64,000 nucleotides of DNA, taken from Pseudomonas fluorescens. Lineage in GTDB: Bacteria > Pseudomonadota > Gammaproteobacteria > Pseudomonadales > Pseudomonadaceae. Location: NCBI RefSeq assembly GCF_902497745.1, contig NZ_CABVHJ010000023.1, forward strand, positions 1 to 64,000. Direction: 5' to 3'. Below, piece by piece: positions 8,678 to 17,106 of this stretch. Within the stretch, counting starts at the first letter, position 1. Every line of letters begins with the position of its first letter. The translations under genes and the position numbers were made by a program. The notes beneath the pieces are model-generated. The model saw only the letters and a program-made list of their open reading frames with translations, had not been told where the DNA came from and searched no databases.

Positions 8678-8968
8678 TCACAGCGTTACGGCATGCAATC
8701 TCAAACCCAGAGCCTTCATGACTTTCATGATAGTTGCGAATTCGGGATTGCCAGTGCTACTCAGCGCCTTATAAAGACTTTCGCGGCCCAAACCTGCATC
8801 CCGCGCCACTTGTGTCATGCCTTGAGCCCGGGCGATGTCATTGAGCGCTGCACGGATAAGGACGCCGTCGCCTTCATCATCGTCAAAACAGGCATCTAGA
8901 TATGCCGCCATGTCCTCGGGAGTTTTGAGGTACTCGGCGGCGTCAAAACGGGCGAATTCTTCTGACAT
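8678..8968 (-). CDS. Addiction-module antidote protein, HigA/HTH type, without partner
   Basis: 96-residue protein with a C-terminal helix-turn-helix (residues ~50-75: TQVARDAGLGRESLYKAL followed by the G-NPEF turn). This matches the family of probable addiction-module antidotes that bind promoter DNA and neutralise a RelE/HigB-like toxin. Such antitoxins are normally preceded by the toxin gene, which would lie at 8969-9300 here. No suitable ORF exists there, only a REPIN, so it appears to be an orphan that may act as a simple repressor. Confidence 0.8.
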   Translation of the reverse strand: MSEEFARFDAAEYLKTPEDMAAYLDACFDDDEGDGVLIRAALNDIARAQGMTQVARDAGLGRESLYKALSSTGNPEFATIMKVMKALGLRLHAVTL

Positions 8969-9309
8969 TGAATGTGTACGCCCTTGGAATCAAAGACGTT
9001 GAGCGTAGAGGTGGACGCTGACTGCCGATAGTCAGTGATTCGTTAAGTTGTTGTGGGCAGTGTCCGTTGCGTTTGTAGGATTCAGGTCAGATATCCGGCC
9101 GAACCCGTGACATTGTGGGAGCGAGCCTGCTCGCGAAAGCGGTGGGTCAGGCAATGATGTGCAGACTTCGCCGACGTCTTCGCGAGCAGGCTCGCTCCCA
9201 CAGTGGTCGGTGGCGAACACGTAGTCTGTGTACGTCGCGAACCTTGTGGAAGCGGCGGTGCGACGATTCGACTTGCCCGCGAAGGCGTCCGTGAGAACTG
9301 CGCTTGTTT
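8969..9309. other. Gene-free spacer between antitoxin and cobK
   Basis: Apart from the REPIN at 9115-9201 I see no coding or structural signal. Short frames here are translated REP sequence. No remnant of a HigB/RelE toxin is apparent. Confidence 0.6.
9115..9201. repeat. REPIN
   Basis: Same inverted REP pair as at 4877-4964 (GTGGGAGCGAGCCTGC and its complement, about 45 bases between arms). Confidence 0.93.
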
Positions 9310-10038
9310 TTAGATAAGGTTAAGGGGCGCAAGGGCCATGAGGATTGCGTCGACCGAGGCAAACTCCCGATCAACCCCCGGTAACCCCGGCCGCTTCAAC
9401 ACCAGCACCGGCACCCCACGCTCGCGCGCCACTTCTAGCTTCGGCTCGGTCGCGGCGCTGCCACTGTTCTTGCTGATCAACACATCGATCTGCCGCCGTT
9501 CGAACAGTGCGCGCTCATCCTCCAGCAGAAACGGCCCCCGCGCACCGATCACTTCGCAGCGTTCGTTGCCGGGGTAGACGTCGAGGGCGCGCAAGGTCCA
9601 GAACTGGCCCCGAGGGATTTCATCGAGGTGTTGCAGCGGTTCGCGGCCGAGGGTGAACAGCGGTCGGCGAAACGGCTTGAGGGCAGCGATCAACTCGGCC
9701 CAGTCGCTGATTTCGCGCCAGTCATCACCGGGCTGCGGCTGCCACGCCGGACGGCGCAAAGCCCAGCAGGGGATGCCGGTCAGGTGCGCGGCGGTGGCGG
9801 CGTTCTGGCTGATCTGTGCGGCATAGGGATGCGTGGCGTCGAGCAACAGATCGATGCCTTCGTCGCGAATGAATTGCGCCAGTCCTTCGGCGCCACCGTA
9901 ACCACCGACGCGCACCTGACAGGTCAGATCCGTCGGCACCCGGCCAACGCCGGCGAGGCTGTAAATATGTTGCGGCCCGAGCGTGCGGGCAATCGCCAGC
10001 GCTTCCGTGACGCCGCCCAACAGCAGAATCCGCTTCAT
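9310..10038 (-). CDS. cobK: Precorrin-6A reductase CobK
   Basis: NADPH-dependent reductase converting precorrin-6A to precorrin-6B in aerobic cobalamin synthesis; 242 residues. The N-terminus RILLLGGVTEALAIARTL is the nucleotide-binding start of the family, and LLLDATHPYAAQISQNA is the typical CobK/CbiJ signature. ISKNSGSAATEPKLEVARE near the C-terminus is also conserved. Its ATG overlaps the cbiD stop (ATGA), making it the last gene of the cobL-cbiD-cobK operon. Confidence 0.95.
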   Translation of the reverse strand: MKRILLLGGVTEALAIARTLGPQHIYSLAGVGRVPTDLTCQVRVGGYGGAEGLAQFIRDEGIDLLLDATHPYAAQISQNAATAAHLTGIPCWALRRPAWQPQPGDDWREISDWAELIAALKPFRRPLFTLGREPLQHLDEIPRGQFWTLRALDVYPGNERCEVIGARGPFLLEDERALFERRQIDVLISKNSGSAATEPKLEVARERGVPVLVLKRPGLPGVDREFASVDAILMALAPLNLI

Positions 10039-11132
10039 GCAAAACCTCCGGCATGCCCGACAATCCCGCCCTGACGATCAATCGCAAACACCTCGACCTG
10101 CACCTGCGCCGGCACCACGCTGCGGGCAAAATTCAGCGCATGCCGGCAGACTTCATCACCGAGGGCGATCCCCGCCGCACTGGCCATTGCCAAGGCTTGC
10201 TGACTGGTATTGGCCTCACGAATGCCTTGCTGCAACGCCTCATCGGCACCGATCGCCGCTGCCCACTCAGCCAGTTGCGGTAAGTCAATACTCGAATGCC
10301 GCGAGTGCAGATCCATGTGTCCGGCGGCCAGTTTGCTGATCTTGCCGAAGCCGCCGCACAGGCTGAGTTTATCCACAGGCACTTTGCGCAGATGCTTGAG
10401 CACTGCACCGACAAAATCACCCATTTCGATCAAGGCGATTTCCGGCAGGTCGTAGACCCGGCGCATGGTGTCTTCGCTGGCATTGCCGGTGCACGCGGCG
10501 ATGTGCAGATAACCGTTGGTTTTCGCCACGTCGATGCCTTGATGAATCGAGGCGATGTAAGCCGCGCAGGAGAACGGCCGGACGATGCCGCTGGTGCCGA
10601 GGATCGACAGCCCGCCAAGAATGCCCAGTCGCGGATTCATGGTTTTCAGTGCCAGCGCCTCGCCGCCCTCGACGTTGACGGTGACGTCGAAGCCGCCGCC
10701 GTAACCCGTCTCGGCTGCGAGCAGGCTCAGGTGATCGCTGATCATCTTGCGCGGCACCGGGTTGATTGCCGGCTCGCCAACGCCGAGCACCAGGCCCGGC
10801 CGCGTTACAGTGCCAACGCCGGCACCGGCATTGAAACGAATCCCCGGCTCACTCAGCAGTCGCACCCGCGAATAGAGCAAGGCGCCGTGGGTCACGTCCG
10901 GATCGTCACCGGCATCCTTGATCGTTCCGGCCTCGGCGCCGTCGTCGGTCAACCGGCAGAACTCCAGGCGCATCTGCACCTGTTTGCCTTTGGGCAAAAC
11001 GATCTGCACCGCATCGGCCGACAGCCCGCCGAGCAGCAGGCGCGCAGCGGCGAGGCTGGTGGCGGTGGCGCAACTGCCGGTGGTCAGGCCGCTGCGCAGG
11101 GGCGCGGGTTGTTCGGCGGTTTCGTCACGCAT
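10035..11132 (-). CDS. cbiD: Cobalt-precorrin-5B C1-methyltransferase CbiD
   Basis: 365-residue enzyme that adds the C1 methyl during corrin-ring contraction. The N-terminal signature is LRSGLTTGSCATATSLAA. The open frame extends to 11219, but the start at 11132 (MRDETAEQPAPLRSG) is preferred: it overlaps the cobL stop by eight bases and the extension lies inside cobL. CbiD is the anaerobic-pathway name; Pseudomonas uses a CbiD-type protein within the otherwise aerobic set in place of cobF. Confidence 0.93.
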   Translation of the reverse strand: MRDETAEQPAPLRSGLTTGSCATATSLAAARLLLGGLSADAVQIVLPKGKQVQMRLEFCRLTDDGAEAGTIKDAGDDPDVTHGALLYSRVRLLSEPGIRFNAGAGVGTVTRPGLVLGVGEPAINPVPRKMISDHLSLLAAETGYGGGFDVTVNVEGGEALALKTMNPRLGILGGLSILGTSGIVRPFSCAAYIASIHQGIDVAKTNGYLHIAACTGNASEDTMRRVYDLPEIALIEMGDFVGAVLKHLRKVPVDKLSLCGGFGKISKLAAGHMDLHSRHSSIDLPQLAEWAAAIGADEALQQGIREANTSQQALAMASAAGIALGDEVCRHALNFARSVVPAQVQVEVFAIDRQGGIVGHAGGFA

Positions 11133-12336
11133 CGAGGGGTTTGACCAGATCGAGCAGGGTGATCGGCAGCGCCTGCCGCCAAGTGTCGAACTCGCCGAGC
11201 GGCTGCGCTTGGGCGACATGGATGCGCGTCAGCTCGCCGCCGTAACGTTCGCGCCAGTTCATCAGGGCCGCTTCGCTTTGCAGGGTCACCGCGTTGGCGA
11301 CCAGACGGCCACCGGGTTTGAGCTGTTCCCAGCAGGTTTCAAAGACGCCCTCACGGGTGACGCCGCCACCGATGAAAATCGCATCCGGGCGCTCCAGTCC
11401 GGCCAATGCCTGCGGTGCCTTGCCGCGAATCAATTGCAGGCCGGGCACACCCAACGCATCGCGGTTGTGCTCGATCAATTGCTGGCGACCTTCGTCGGCT
11501 TCGATGGCCAAGGTACGGCAGCTCGGGTGCGCGCGCATCCACTCGATGCCGATCGAGCCGCTGCCGGCGCCGACATCCCAGAGCAGTTCGCCGGGTGTCG
11601 GGGCGAGACGGGCGAGGGTGATGGCGCGTACGTCGCGTTTGGTCAATTGGCCGTCGTGCTGGAATGCCGAGTCTGGCAATCCAGCGAGGCGTGACAGGCG
11701 CGGGACGTCGGCATCGGCCAGGCATTCGATGGCGATGACGTTGAGGTCGGCTATCGGCGCGTCGTCCCAAGCGTCGGCGGTGCTGTCGATGCTCCGCTCG
11801 GCGTCGCCGCCCAGATGTTCGAGAACGCTCATGCGACTTGAACCGAAACCGCGTTCGCGGAGCAATTGCGCAACAGCCGCCGGGCTCTGGCCGTCGTTGC
11901 TCAGCAACAACAACCGCACGCCACTGAATAATTGGGCATTGAGCGCCGCCAGCGGTCGGGCCACCAGCGACAGCGTCACCACCTCCTGCAACGGCCAGCC
12001 GAGACGAGCGGCAGCCAGTGAACAGGACGACGGCGCTGGCAGAATCAGCATCTCTTCGCTCGGCACCTGGCGGGCGAGGCTGGCACCGACGCCGTAAAAC
12101 ATCGGATCACCACTGGCCAATACGCAGACCGCTTCGCCCCGCTGTTCGAGCACGGGCGCGAGGGAAAACGGGCTAGGCCACAATTGCCGTTCACCGCGAA
12201 TACACACCGGCAGCAAATCCAGTTGACGCTGGCCACCGACGATCCGCGAGGCGCCCAGCAGGGCACGCCGGGCGTTTTTGCCCAGGCCCTTGAAGCCGTC
12301 TTCACCGATTCCCACTACCGTCAGCCAGGGTGACAT
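11125..12336 (-). CDS. cobL: Precorrin-6Y C5,15-methyltransferase (decarboxylating) CobL
   Basis: 403-residue fusion. The N-terminal half is a CbiE-type tetrapyrrole methylase (VVGIGEDGFKGLGKNARRAL; ASGDPMFYGVGASLAR), and from about residue 220 a CbiT-type Rossmann methyltransferase/decarboxylase (LLWDVGAGSGSIGIEWMR; DAIFIGGGVTREGVFE). It methylates C5 and C15 and decarboxylates the C12 acetate. First gene of the leftward cob operon; its start lies about 130 bases from the divergent cobG. Confidence 0.95.
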   Translation of the reverse strand: MSPWLTVVGIGEDGFKGLGKNARRALLGASRIVGGQRQLDLLPVCIRGERQLWPSPFSLAPVLEQRGEAVCVLASGDPMFYGVGASLARQVPSEEMLILPAPSSCSLAAARLGWPLQEVVTLSLVARPLAALNAQLFSGVRLLLLSNDGQSPAAVAQLLRERGFGSSRMSVLEHLGGDAERSIDSTADAWDDAPIADLNVIAIECLADADVPRLSRLAGLPDSAFQHDGQLTKRDVRAITLARLAPTPGELLWDVGAGSGSIGIEWMRAHPSCRTLAIEADEGRQQLIEHNRDALGVPGLQLIRGKAPQALAGLERPDAIFIGGGVTREGVFETCWEQLKPGGRLVANAVTLQSEAALMNWRERYGGELTRIHVAQAQPLGEFDTWRQALPITLLDLVKPLDA

Positions 12337-12468
12337 CTATATTCCTCTAAACAGGCCGTTCCGACGGGCAGACTTTTCATGCCAGCGGACAAAGCAGGCA
12401 TAATACCGCGCCTTCGCCCGCGAAGCGCCTTTCCCACGCAGCCGGTCCGCCCCTTGAACGAACGCCCG
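12337..12468. promoter_or_regulatory. Divergent promoter region between cobL and cobG
   Basis: This 132-base spacer must drive both cob operons. On the plus strand there is a good -10 candidate (CATAAT near 12400), with only a weak -35 (TTCATG) 17 bases before it. I see no cobalamin riboswitch core; the spacer is too short to hold one for either direction. Confidence 0.35.
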
Positions 12469-13764
12469 ATGTCCACCGCTTTACGCCCCTCGGCCTGCCC
12501 GGGGTTGCTGCGTATCGTCCAGGCACTGGATGGCGGTATCTGCCGGATCAAGCTCAATGGCGGGTCGATCAGCGCCGATCAAGCCGACGCGGTGGCCGAT
12601 GCAGCGGAACAGTTCGGCGGGGCGATCGAGGCGACCAACCGCGCCAATCTGCAAATCCGTGGGATCGGTCAGCAATCTGCAGCGCTGATCGAACGTCTGC
12701 TCGCCGCCGGTCTCGGCCCGCGCACGGCGGCCGGTGACGATGTGCGCAACCTGATGCTCAGCCCCACTGCCGGGATTGATCGGCAGATGCACTTCGACAC
12801 CCGGCCCCTCGCCGAACAGATCCTCGATACGCTGCAAAGCCATCCACGTTTCCACGAGTTGAGCGCCAAGTTCGCTGTGCTACTGGATGGTGGCGAAGCG
12901 TTGGCGATGCTCGAACATCCCCATGACCTGTGGTTGTCGGCGTTCGAGCGTGACGGTGAAACCATCCTGGCGTTCGGTCTTGCCGGATGCCCGACGGATC
13001 GCGGGGTCGGCGCGGTGGCGCTGGAACACGGCCATGCGCTGGTGGTTGCGGTGCTGGAATTGTTTCTTGAGTCGGCGCGGCCCGAGCAGACGCGCATGCG
13101 CCATTTGCTCGACGAGTTGCCGCTCTCGGCGTTTATCGAGCAACTGAGCACGCGCTTGCCGATCAAGCCGATCAGCCATTGGCAACGCGCGGCCGTGGCG
13201 GACGATCTGCACATCGGCGCTCATCCGCAAAATACTTCGGGGCGGGTGTACGTCGGTGCAGTGCCAGCGCTGGGCCGTCTCGATCCGGCGATGCTGCGCG
13301 GGGCGGCGCAACTGGCCCGCCAGTTCGGCAATGGCAGCCTGCGTTTCACCCCTTGGCAAAGCCTGCTGCTGCCCGACGTCAACGCAGGCGATACGGTCCA
13401 AGTGCTGGAAGGCTTTCAGCGACTGAACCTGTTGACCCGCGCTGGCGACCCCCTCGCACGCCTGATCGCCTGCACCGGTTCCAAGGGCTGCGGCAAAGGC
13501 CTGGCCGACACCAAGCAGGACGCCCGCCATCTGGCGGCGTTGCTGCCCTCGGCCCTCAATGTGCACCTGAGCGGCTGCTCGCGCTCTTGCGCCGCCGCCC
13601 ACTGTGCCCCGGTGACATTGCTGGCCGTCAGTCCCGGTCATTACGACCTCTATTTTCGCGATGCAACGCTGCCGGGTTTCGGCGCGCTGCACGCCCGCAA
13701 CCTTACTATTGAAGCGGCCGCGACCCTGCTCGCCGCCCGCTCTCGGAGCCCCATTGATGCTTGA
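12469..13764 (+). CDS. cobG: Precorrin-3B synthase CobG
   Basis: Oxygen-dependent hydroxylase that forms precorrin-3B, the marker step of the aerobic B12 pathway; about 431 residues from MSTALRPSACPG. It is related to sulfite/nitrite reductases, with two half-domains: residues ~10-200 (ATNRANLQIRGIG is the siroheme-reductase signature) and ~235-400. The [4Fe-4S] cysteines are visible in CTGSKGCGKG and, 30 residues on, CSRSCAAAHC. An upstream ATG at 12379 would add 30 residues, but these do not resemble the family. Overlaps cobH by eight bases. Confidence 0.93.
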   Translation: MSTALRPSACPGLLRIVQALDGGICRIKLNGGSISADQADAVADAAEQFGGAIEATNRANLQIRGIGQQSAALIERLLAAGLGPRTAAGDDVRNLMLSPTAGIDRQMHFDTRPLAEQILDTLQSHPRFHELSAKFAVLLDGGEALAMLEHPHDLWLSAFERDGETILAFGLAGCPTDRGVGAVALEHGHALVVAVLELFLESARPEQTRMRHLLDELPLSAFIEQLSTRLPIKPISHWQRAAVADDLHIGAHPQNTSGRVYVGAVPALGRLDPAMLRGAAQLARQFGNGSLRFTPWQSLLLPDVNAGDTVQVLEGFQRLNLLTRAGDPLARLIACTGSKGCGKGLADTKQDARHLAALLPSALNVHLSGCSRSCAAAHCAPVTLLAVSPGHYDLYFRDATLPGFGALHARNLTIEAAATLLAARSRSPIDA

Positions 13765-14383
13765 TTACATCCGCGACGGTCAGGAGATCTATCGCAACTC
13801 CTTCGCGATCATTCGCAGCGAGGCCAATCTGGCGCGCATCCCGGCCGATCTGGAGAAACTCGCGGTGCGGGTGATCCACGCCTGCGGCATGGTCGAAGCC
13901 GTCGACGGTCTGCAGTTCTCCGAGGGTGCGGGCAAGGCCGGGCGCGATGCGCTGGCCGCCGGTGCGCCGATCCTCTGCGATGCGCGGATGGTCTCCGAAG
14001 GCGTGACCCGTGCGCGCCTGCCGGCCAATAACGAAGTGATCTGCACCCTGCGCGACGACAGCGTGCCTGCGCTTGCCCGTGAACTGGGCAACACCCGTTC
14101 CGCCGCCGCGCTGGAGCTGTGGCGTCCGCATCTGGCAGGCAGCGTCGTGGTGATCGGCAACGCGCCGACAGCGCTGTTCTACCTGCTGGAAATGCTCGAC
14201 GCCGGCGCACCGAAACCGGCGCTGATTCTGGGTTTCCCGGTCGGCTTCGTCGGCGCTGCCGAATCGAAAGCCGCGCTGGCCGCCGACAGCCGTGGCGTAC
14301 CGTTCGTGATCATGCAGGGTCGCCTCGGTGGCAGCGCCATGGCCGCCGCCGCCGTTAACGCCCTCGCCACGGAGATCGAATGA
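13757..14383 (+). CDS. cobH: Precorrin-8X methylmutase CobH
   Basis: 208-residue isomerase moving the methyl group from C11 to C12 to give hydrogenobyrinate. The sequence RVIHACGMVE carries the catalytic histidine. The start MLDYIRDGQEIYRNSFAIIR is the usual family N-terminus and overlaps the cobG stop by eight bases. The stop overlaps the cobI ATG in ATGA, so cobG-H-I-J is a coupled operon. Confidence 0.95.
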   Translation: MLDYIRDGQEIYRNSFAIIRSEANLARIPADLEKLAVRVIHACGMVEAVDGLQFSEGAGKAGRDALAAGAPILCDARMVSEGVTRARLPANNEVICTLRDDSVPALARELGNTRSAAALELWRPHLAGSVVVIGNAPTALFYLLEMLDAGAPKPALILGFPVGFVGAAESKAALAADSRGVPFVIMQGRLGGSAMAAAAVNALATEIE

Positions 14384-15114
14384 TGCAGGTCAAAGGACGT
14401 TTGATTGGCCTGGGCGTCGGCCCGGGTGATCCGGAACTGATTACCGTCAAGGCCCTGCGTTTGCTGCGTGAATCGCCAGTGGTAGCGTACTTCGTCGCCA
14501 AGGGCAAAAAGGGCAATGCCTTCGGCATCATCGAGGCGCACCTTCAAGAGGCGCAGAACCTGCTGCCGCTGGTCTACCCGGTGACCACCGAAGCTCTGCC
14601 GGCGCCGCTTTCCTATGAGCAAGTCATCAGTGATTTCTACGATGAAGCCGCCGTAACGGTCGCGGCACATCTGGATGCCGGTCGTGATGTGGCGGTGATC
14701 TGTGAGGGCGATCCGTTCTTCTACGGCTCCTACATGTACCTGCACGATCGCCTCGCCACGCGCTATGAAGCGCAAGTAGTGCCAGGCGTGTGCTCGATGC
14801 TCGGTGGCGCGTCGGTGCTAGGCGCGCCGTTGGTGTATCGCAATCAGAGCCTGTCGGTGCTCTCCGGCGTGTTGCCCCATGAAGAGCTGAAACGCCGACT
14901 GGCCGATGCCGACGCGGCGGTGATCATGAAGCTGGGGCGCAACTTCCCGAAAGTGCGGCAGGTGCTGGAAGAACTCGGTCTGGCCGAACGCGCGCTGTAC
15001 GTCGAGCGCGCAACCATGGCCAATCAGAAGATCGTGCCGATGGATCAGGTCGAACCGATGTCGTCGCCGTACTTCTCGCTGATCATCGTGCCGGGCGAAC
15101 GGTGGCAAGGCTGA
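14380..15114 (+). CDS. cobI: Precorrin-2 C20-methyltransferase CobI
   Basis: SAM-dependent methylase adding the C20 methyl to precorrin-2; 244 residues. Conserved tetrapyrrole-methylase motifs are LIGLGVGPGDPELITVKA at the N-terminus, ICEGDPFFYGSYMY (SAM-binding loop) and VVPGVCSMLGGASVLGAPL. Two ATG codons in tandem start the frame. The stop is shared with the first base of the cobJ start. Confidence 0.95.
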   Translation: MMQVKGRLIGLGVGPGDPELITVKALRLLRESPVVAYFVAKGKKGNAFGIIEAHLQEAQNLLPLVYPVTTEALPAPLSYEQVISDFYDEAAVTVAAHLDAGRDVAVICEGDPFFYGSYMYLHDRLATRYEAQVVPGVCSMLGGASVLGAPLVYRNQSLSVLSGVLPHEELKRRLADADAAVIMKLGRNFPKVRQVLEELGLAERALYVERATMANQKIVPMDQVEPMSSPYFSLIIVPGERWQG

Positions 15115-16814
15115 TGACTCAATCTTCCCCCGCCATTGTCATTCTCGGTCAGGGCAGCATGGCCACCGCGCGGCGCATCCAGCAGGTGTATCCGGCGGCG
15201 CAGATCCATGGCCTTGCCGGGCGCGTCGAAGGTGCCGATTGCACTTATCAGGAATTCGGCGCGACCCTGCGCGCGCTGTATCAACAGGACACACCGATCA
15301 TTGCCCTGTGCGCCGCTGGCATCGTCATCCGCACGCTGGCGCCGCTGCTGCTGGAAAAGGGCGCCGAACCGGCAGTGCTCGCCGTGGCCGAAGACGGCAG
15401 CGCCGTGGTGCCGCTGTTGGGCGGCCTCGGCGGGGTGAATGTCATGGCGCGGGAAATCGCAGCCGGGCTGCAAGTTGCGGCGGCGATCACCACCAGCGGC
15501 GAGTTGCGTTTTGGCACGTGCCTGCTCAATCCCCCGACGGGCTACGCGCTGGGCGATCTGGAACTGGGCAAGCGATTTGTCTCCGATCTGTTGGCCGGCC
15601 ACAGCGTGCGCATCGAAGGCGCCGCGCCGTGGCTGGATCAGGCGCAATTGCCGGAAGATCCGCAGGCGCAGCGCTCGATTCATGTCGGCAGTGTCGCGCG
15701 TGAAGCGAGTGCCAGTGAGTTACTGATCTATCCACGCAGTGTGGCGGTGGCGGTGAGTGCGGAAACAGCAGACCTGACGGATGCCGTTCGCAGTGCCTTG
15801 CAGCAGGCGAAAATTGCCGTGCAGTCGCTGGCCTGCCTGCTAGTCAGCGAGACGCAAATGGCTGCGCCACTTTTGCGTGAAGCGGCGCTTGAACTGGGTG
15901 TGCCGCTGCGCTTTGTCGCGGCGCAAAGCGACATCGAAACCCTGGCGCGAGTCGCAGTGCCCGAGGCGACAGTCGTGGCCGGCCACGGCATGGCAATCGC
16001 AGTTGCCGAGCAGCCTCTGGATGTTTCAAAGATTGGCCGGCCACGCGGTCGTCTCGCGGTGATCGGCCTCGGCCCCGGCGCTGCCGAACTGATGGTGCCG
16101 GCGGTGAAAGCCGAGCTGGCCCGCGCCACCGATGTACTGGGCTACGAAACTTACGTGCGCATGGCCGGGCCGTTTCGCGACGATCAGGTGCAGCACTGCA
16201 CCGACAACCGCGAAGAGATGCAGCGCGCCCGTCACGCCTTCAGGCTGGCCGCCGAGGGGCGCTCGGTGATCGTCGTGTCGTCGGGCGATCCCGGCGTGTT
16301 CGCCATGGCCGCTGCGGTGCTTGAAGCGTTGCACGAATCGGCTGATCCGGCGTGGCACAGCGTCGACCTGGAAATCCTCCCGGGCGTGTCGGCCTCGCTG
16401 GGTACCGCCGCGCAGGCCGGTGCACCGCTGGGCCATGACTTCTGCGTGATGTCGCTGTCGGACAACCTCAAGCCTTGGTCGATCATCGAGAAGCGTCTGG
16501 ACCTGGCCGCCGAAGCAGATCTGGCGTTGGCGTTCTATAACCCGATCTCACGCGCGCGTCCGTGGCAACTGGGCCGGGCATTGGAAATCGTCGCGCAGCA
16601 TCGTGCACCTGAAACGCCCGTGGTATTGGGCCGCGACATCGGCCGTCCGGGTCAGACCTTGCGCACCACGACGTTGGGCGCGTTGACGCCGGAGCAGGTG
16701 GACATGCGCACCATGGTGTTGATTGGTTCTTCCACTACCTGCACCTTTCCCCGCGCCAGCGGGGGTGATTGGGTCTACACGCCGCGCTGGTATGGCGAAA
16801 AACCGCTTTCCTGA
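15114..16814 (+). CDS. cobJ: Precorrin-3B C17-methyltransferase CobJ with CbiG-like N-terminal half
   Basis: 566-residue fusion. The first ~310 residues are CbiG-like (IVILGQGSMATARRIQ; LCAAGIVIRTLAPLL; LGGLGGVNVMAREIAA). From about residue 315 it is a tetrapyrrole methylase (LAVIGLGPGAAELMVPAV; VVSSGDPGVFAMAAAVLE; EILPGVSASLGTAAQAGAPL). CobJ methylates C17 and drives ring contraction. The start at 15114 (MTQSSPAIVIL) overlaps the cobI stop by one base. The CbiG-type half is standard for Pseudomonas CobJ, although CbiG itself opens the lactone in the anaerobic route. Confidence 0.93.
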   Translation: MTQSSPAIVILGQGSMATARRIQQVYPAAQIHGLAGRVEGADCTYQEFGATLRALYQQDTPIIALCAAGIVIRTLAPLLLEKGAEPAVLAVAEDGSAVVPLLGGLGGVNVMAREIAAGLQVAAAITTSGELRFGTCLLNPPTGYALGDLELGKRFVSDLLAGHSVRIEGAAPWLDQAQLPEDPQAQRSIHVGSVAREASASELLIYPRSVAVAVSAETADLTDAVRSALQQAKIAVQSLACLLVSETQMAAPLLREAALELGVPLRFVAAQSDIETLARVAVPEATVVAGHGMAIAVAEQPLDVSKIGRPRGRLAVIGLGPGAAELMVPAVKAELARATDVLGYETYVRMAGPFRDDQVQHCTDNREEMQRARHAFRLAAEGRSVIVVSSGDPGVFAMAAAVLEALHESADPAWHSVDLEILPGVSASLGTAAQAGAPLGHDFCVMSLSDNLKPWSIIEKRLDLAAEADLALAFYNPISRARPWQLGRALEIVAQHRAPETPVVLGRDIGRPGQTLRTTTLGALTPEQVDMRTMVLIGSSTTCTFPRASGGDWVYTPRWYGEKPLS

Positions 16815-16822
16815 GCAGGACG

Positions 16823-16852
16823 CCGAGGCAAGTTGTAAATAAGTTGCCTCGG
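16823..16852 (+). terminator. Hairpin after cobJ
   Basis: CCGAGGCAA and TTGCCTCGG form a perfect nine-base stem with a 12-base loop, nine bases past the cobJ stop. No T-run follows, so it may protect the mRNA 3' end rather than terminate by itself. A second, weaker stem (AGCGGTG/CACCGCT near 16900) is followed by a T-rich stretch. Confidence 0.5.
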
Positions 16853-17106
16853 TGAGATATCAAGTCGAAATTCCCTATCAGCCGATAAGGTTTAAACCAG
16901 AGCGGTGTATCCGTCAGGAGCACCGCTTCGTTTGTTTATCGAACGACTCGTCATGCAGCTGTTTGTTACCGGATCATGCGTGCGCTGAACTTATCTGTCG
17001 TTTGATGTTTCTTGAGAAATTATTTGAGTTTTGTGCTTTTTGAAGTTGTCGCGCCGGCAGAATAACTTCGTCCAGGATTCTCTCAATGAATAAAGGATGA
17101 AGTCTG

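Noticed and set aside
9032..9374. Two short minus-strand frames as a possible toxin for the antitoxin
   Set aside because: They are translated REPIN and cobK tail with no RelE/HigB features.
12337..12468. Cobalamin riboswitch before the cob operons
   Set aside because: The spacer is only 132 bases and shows no conserved B12-box or expected stems.
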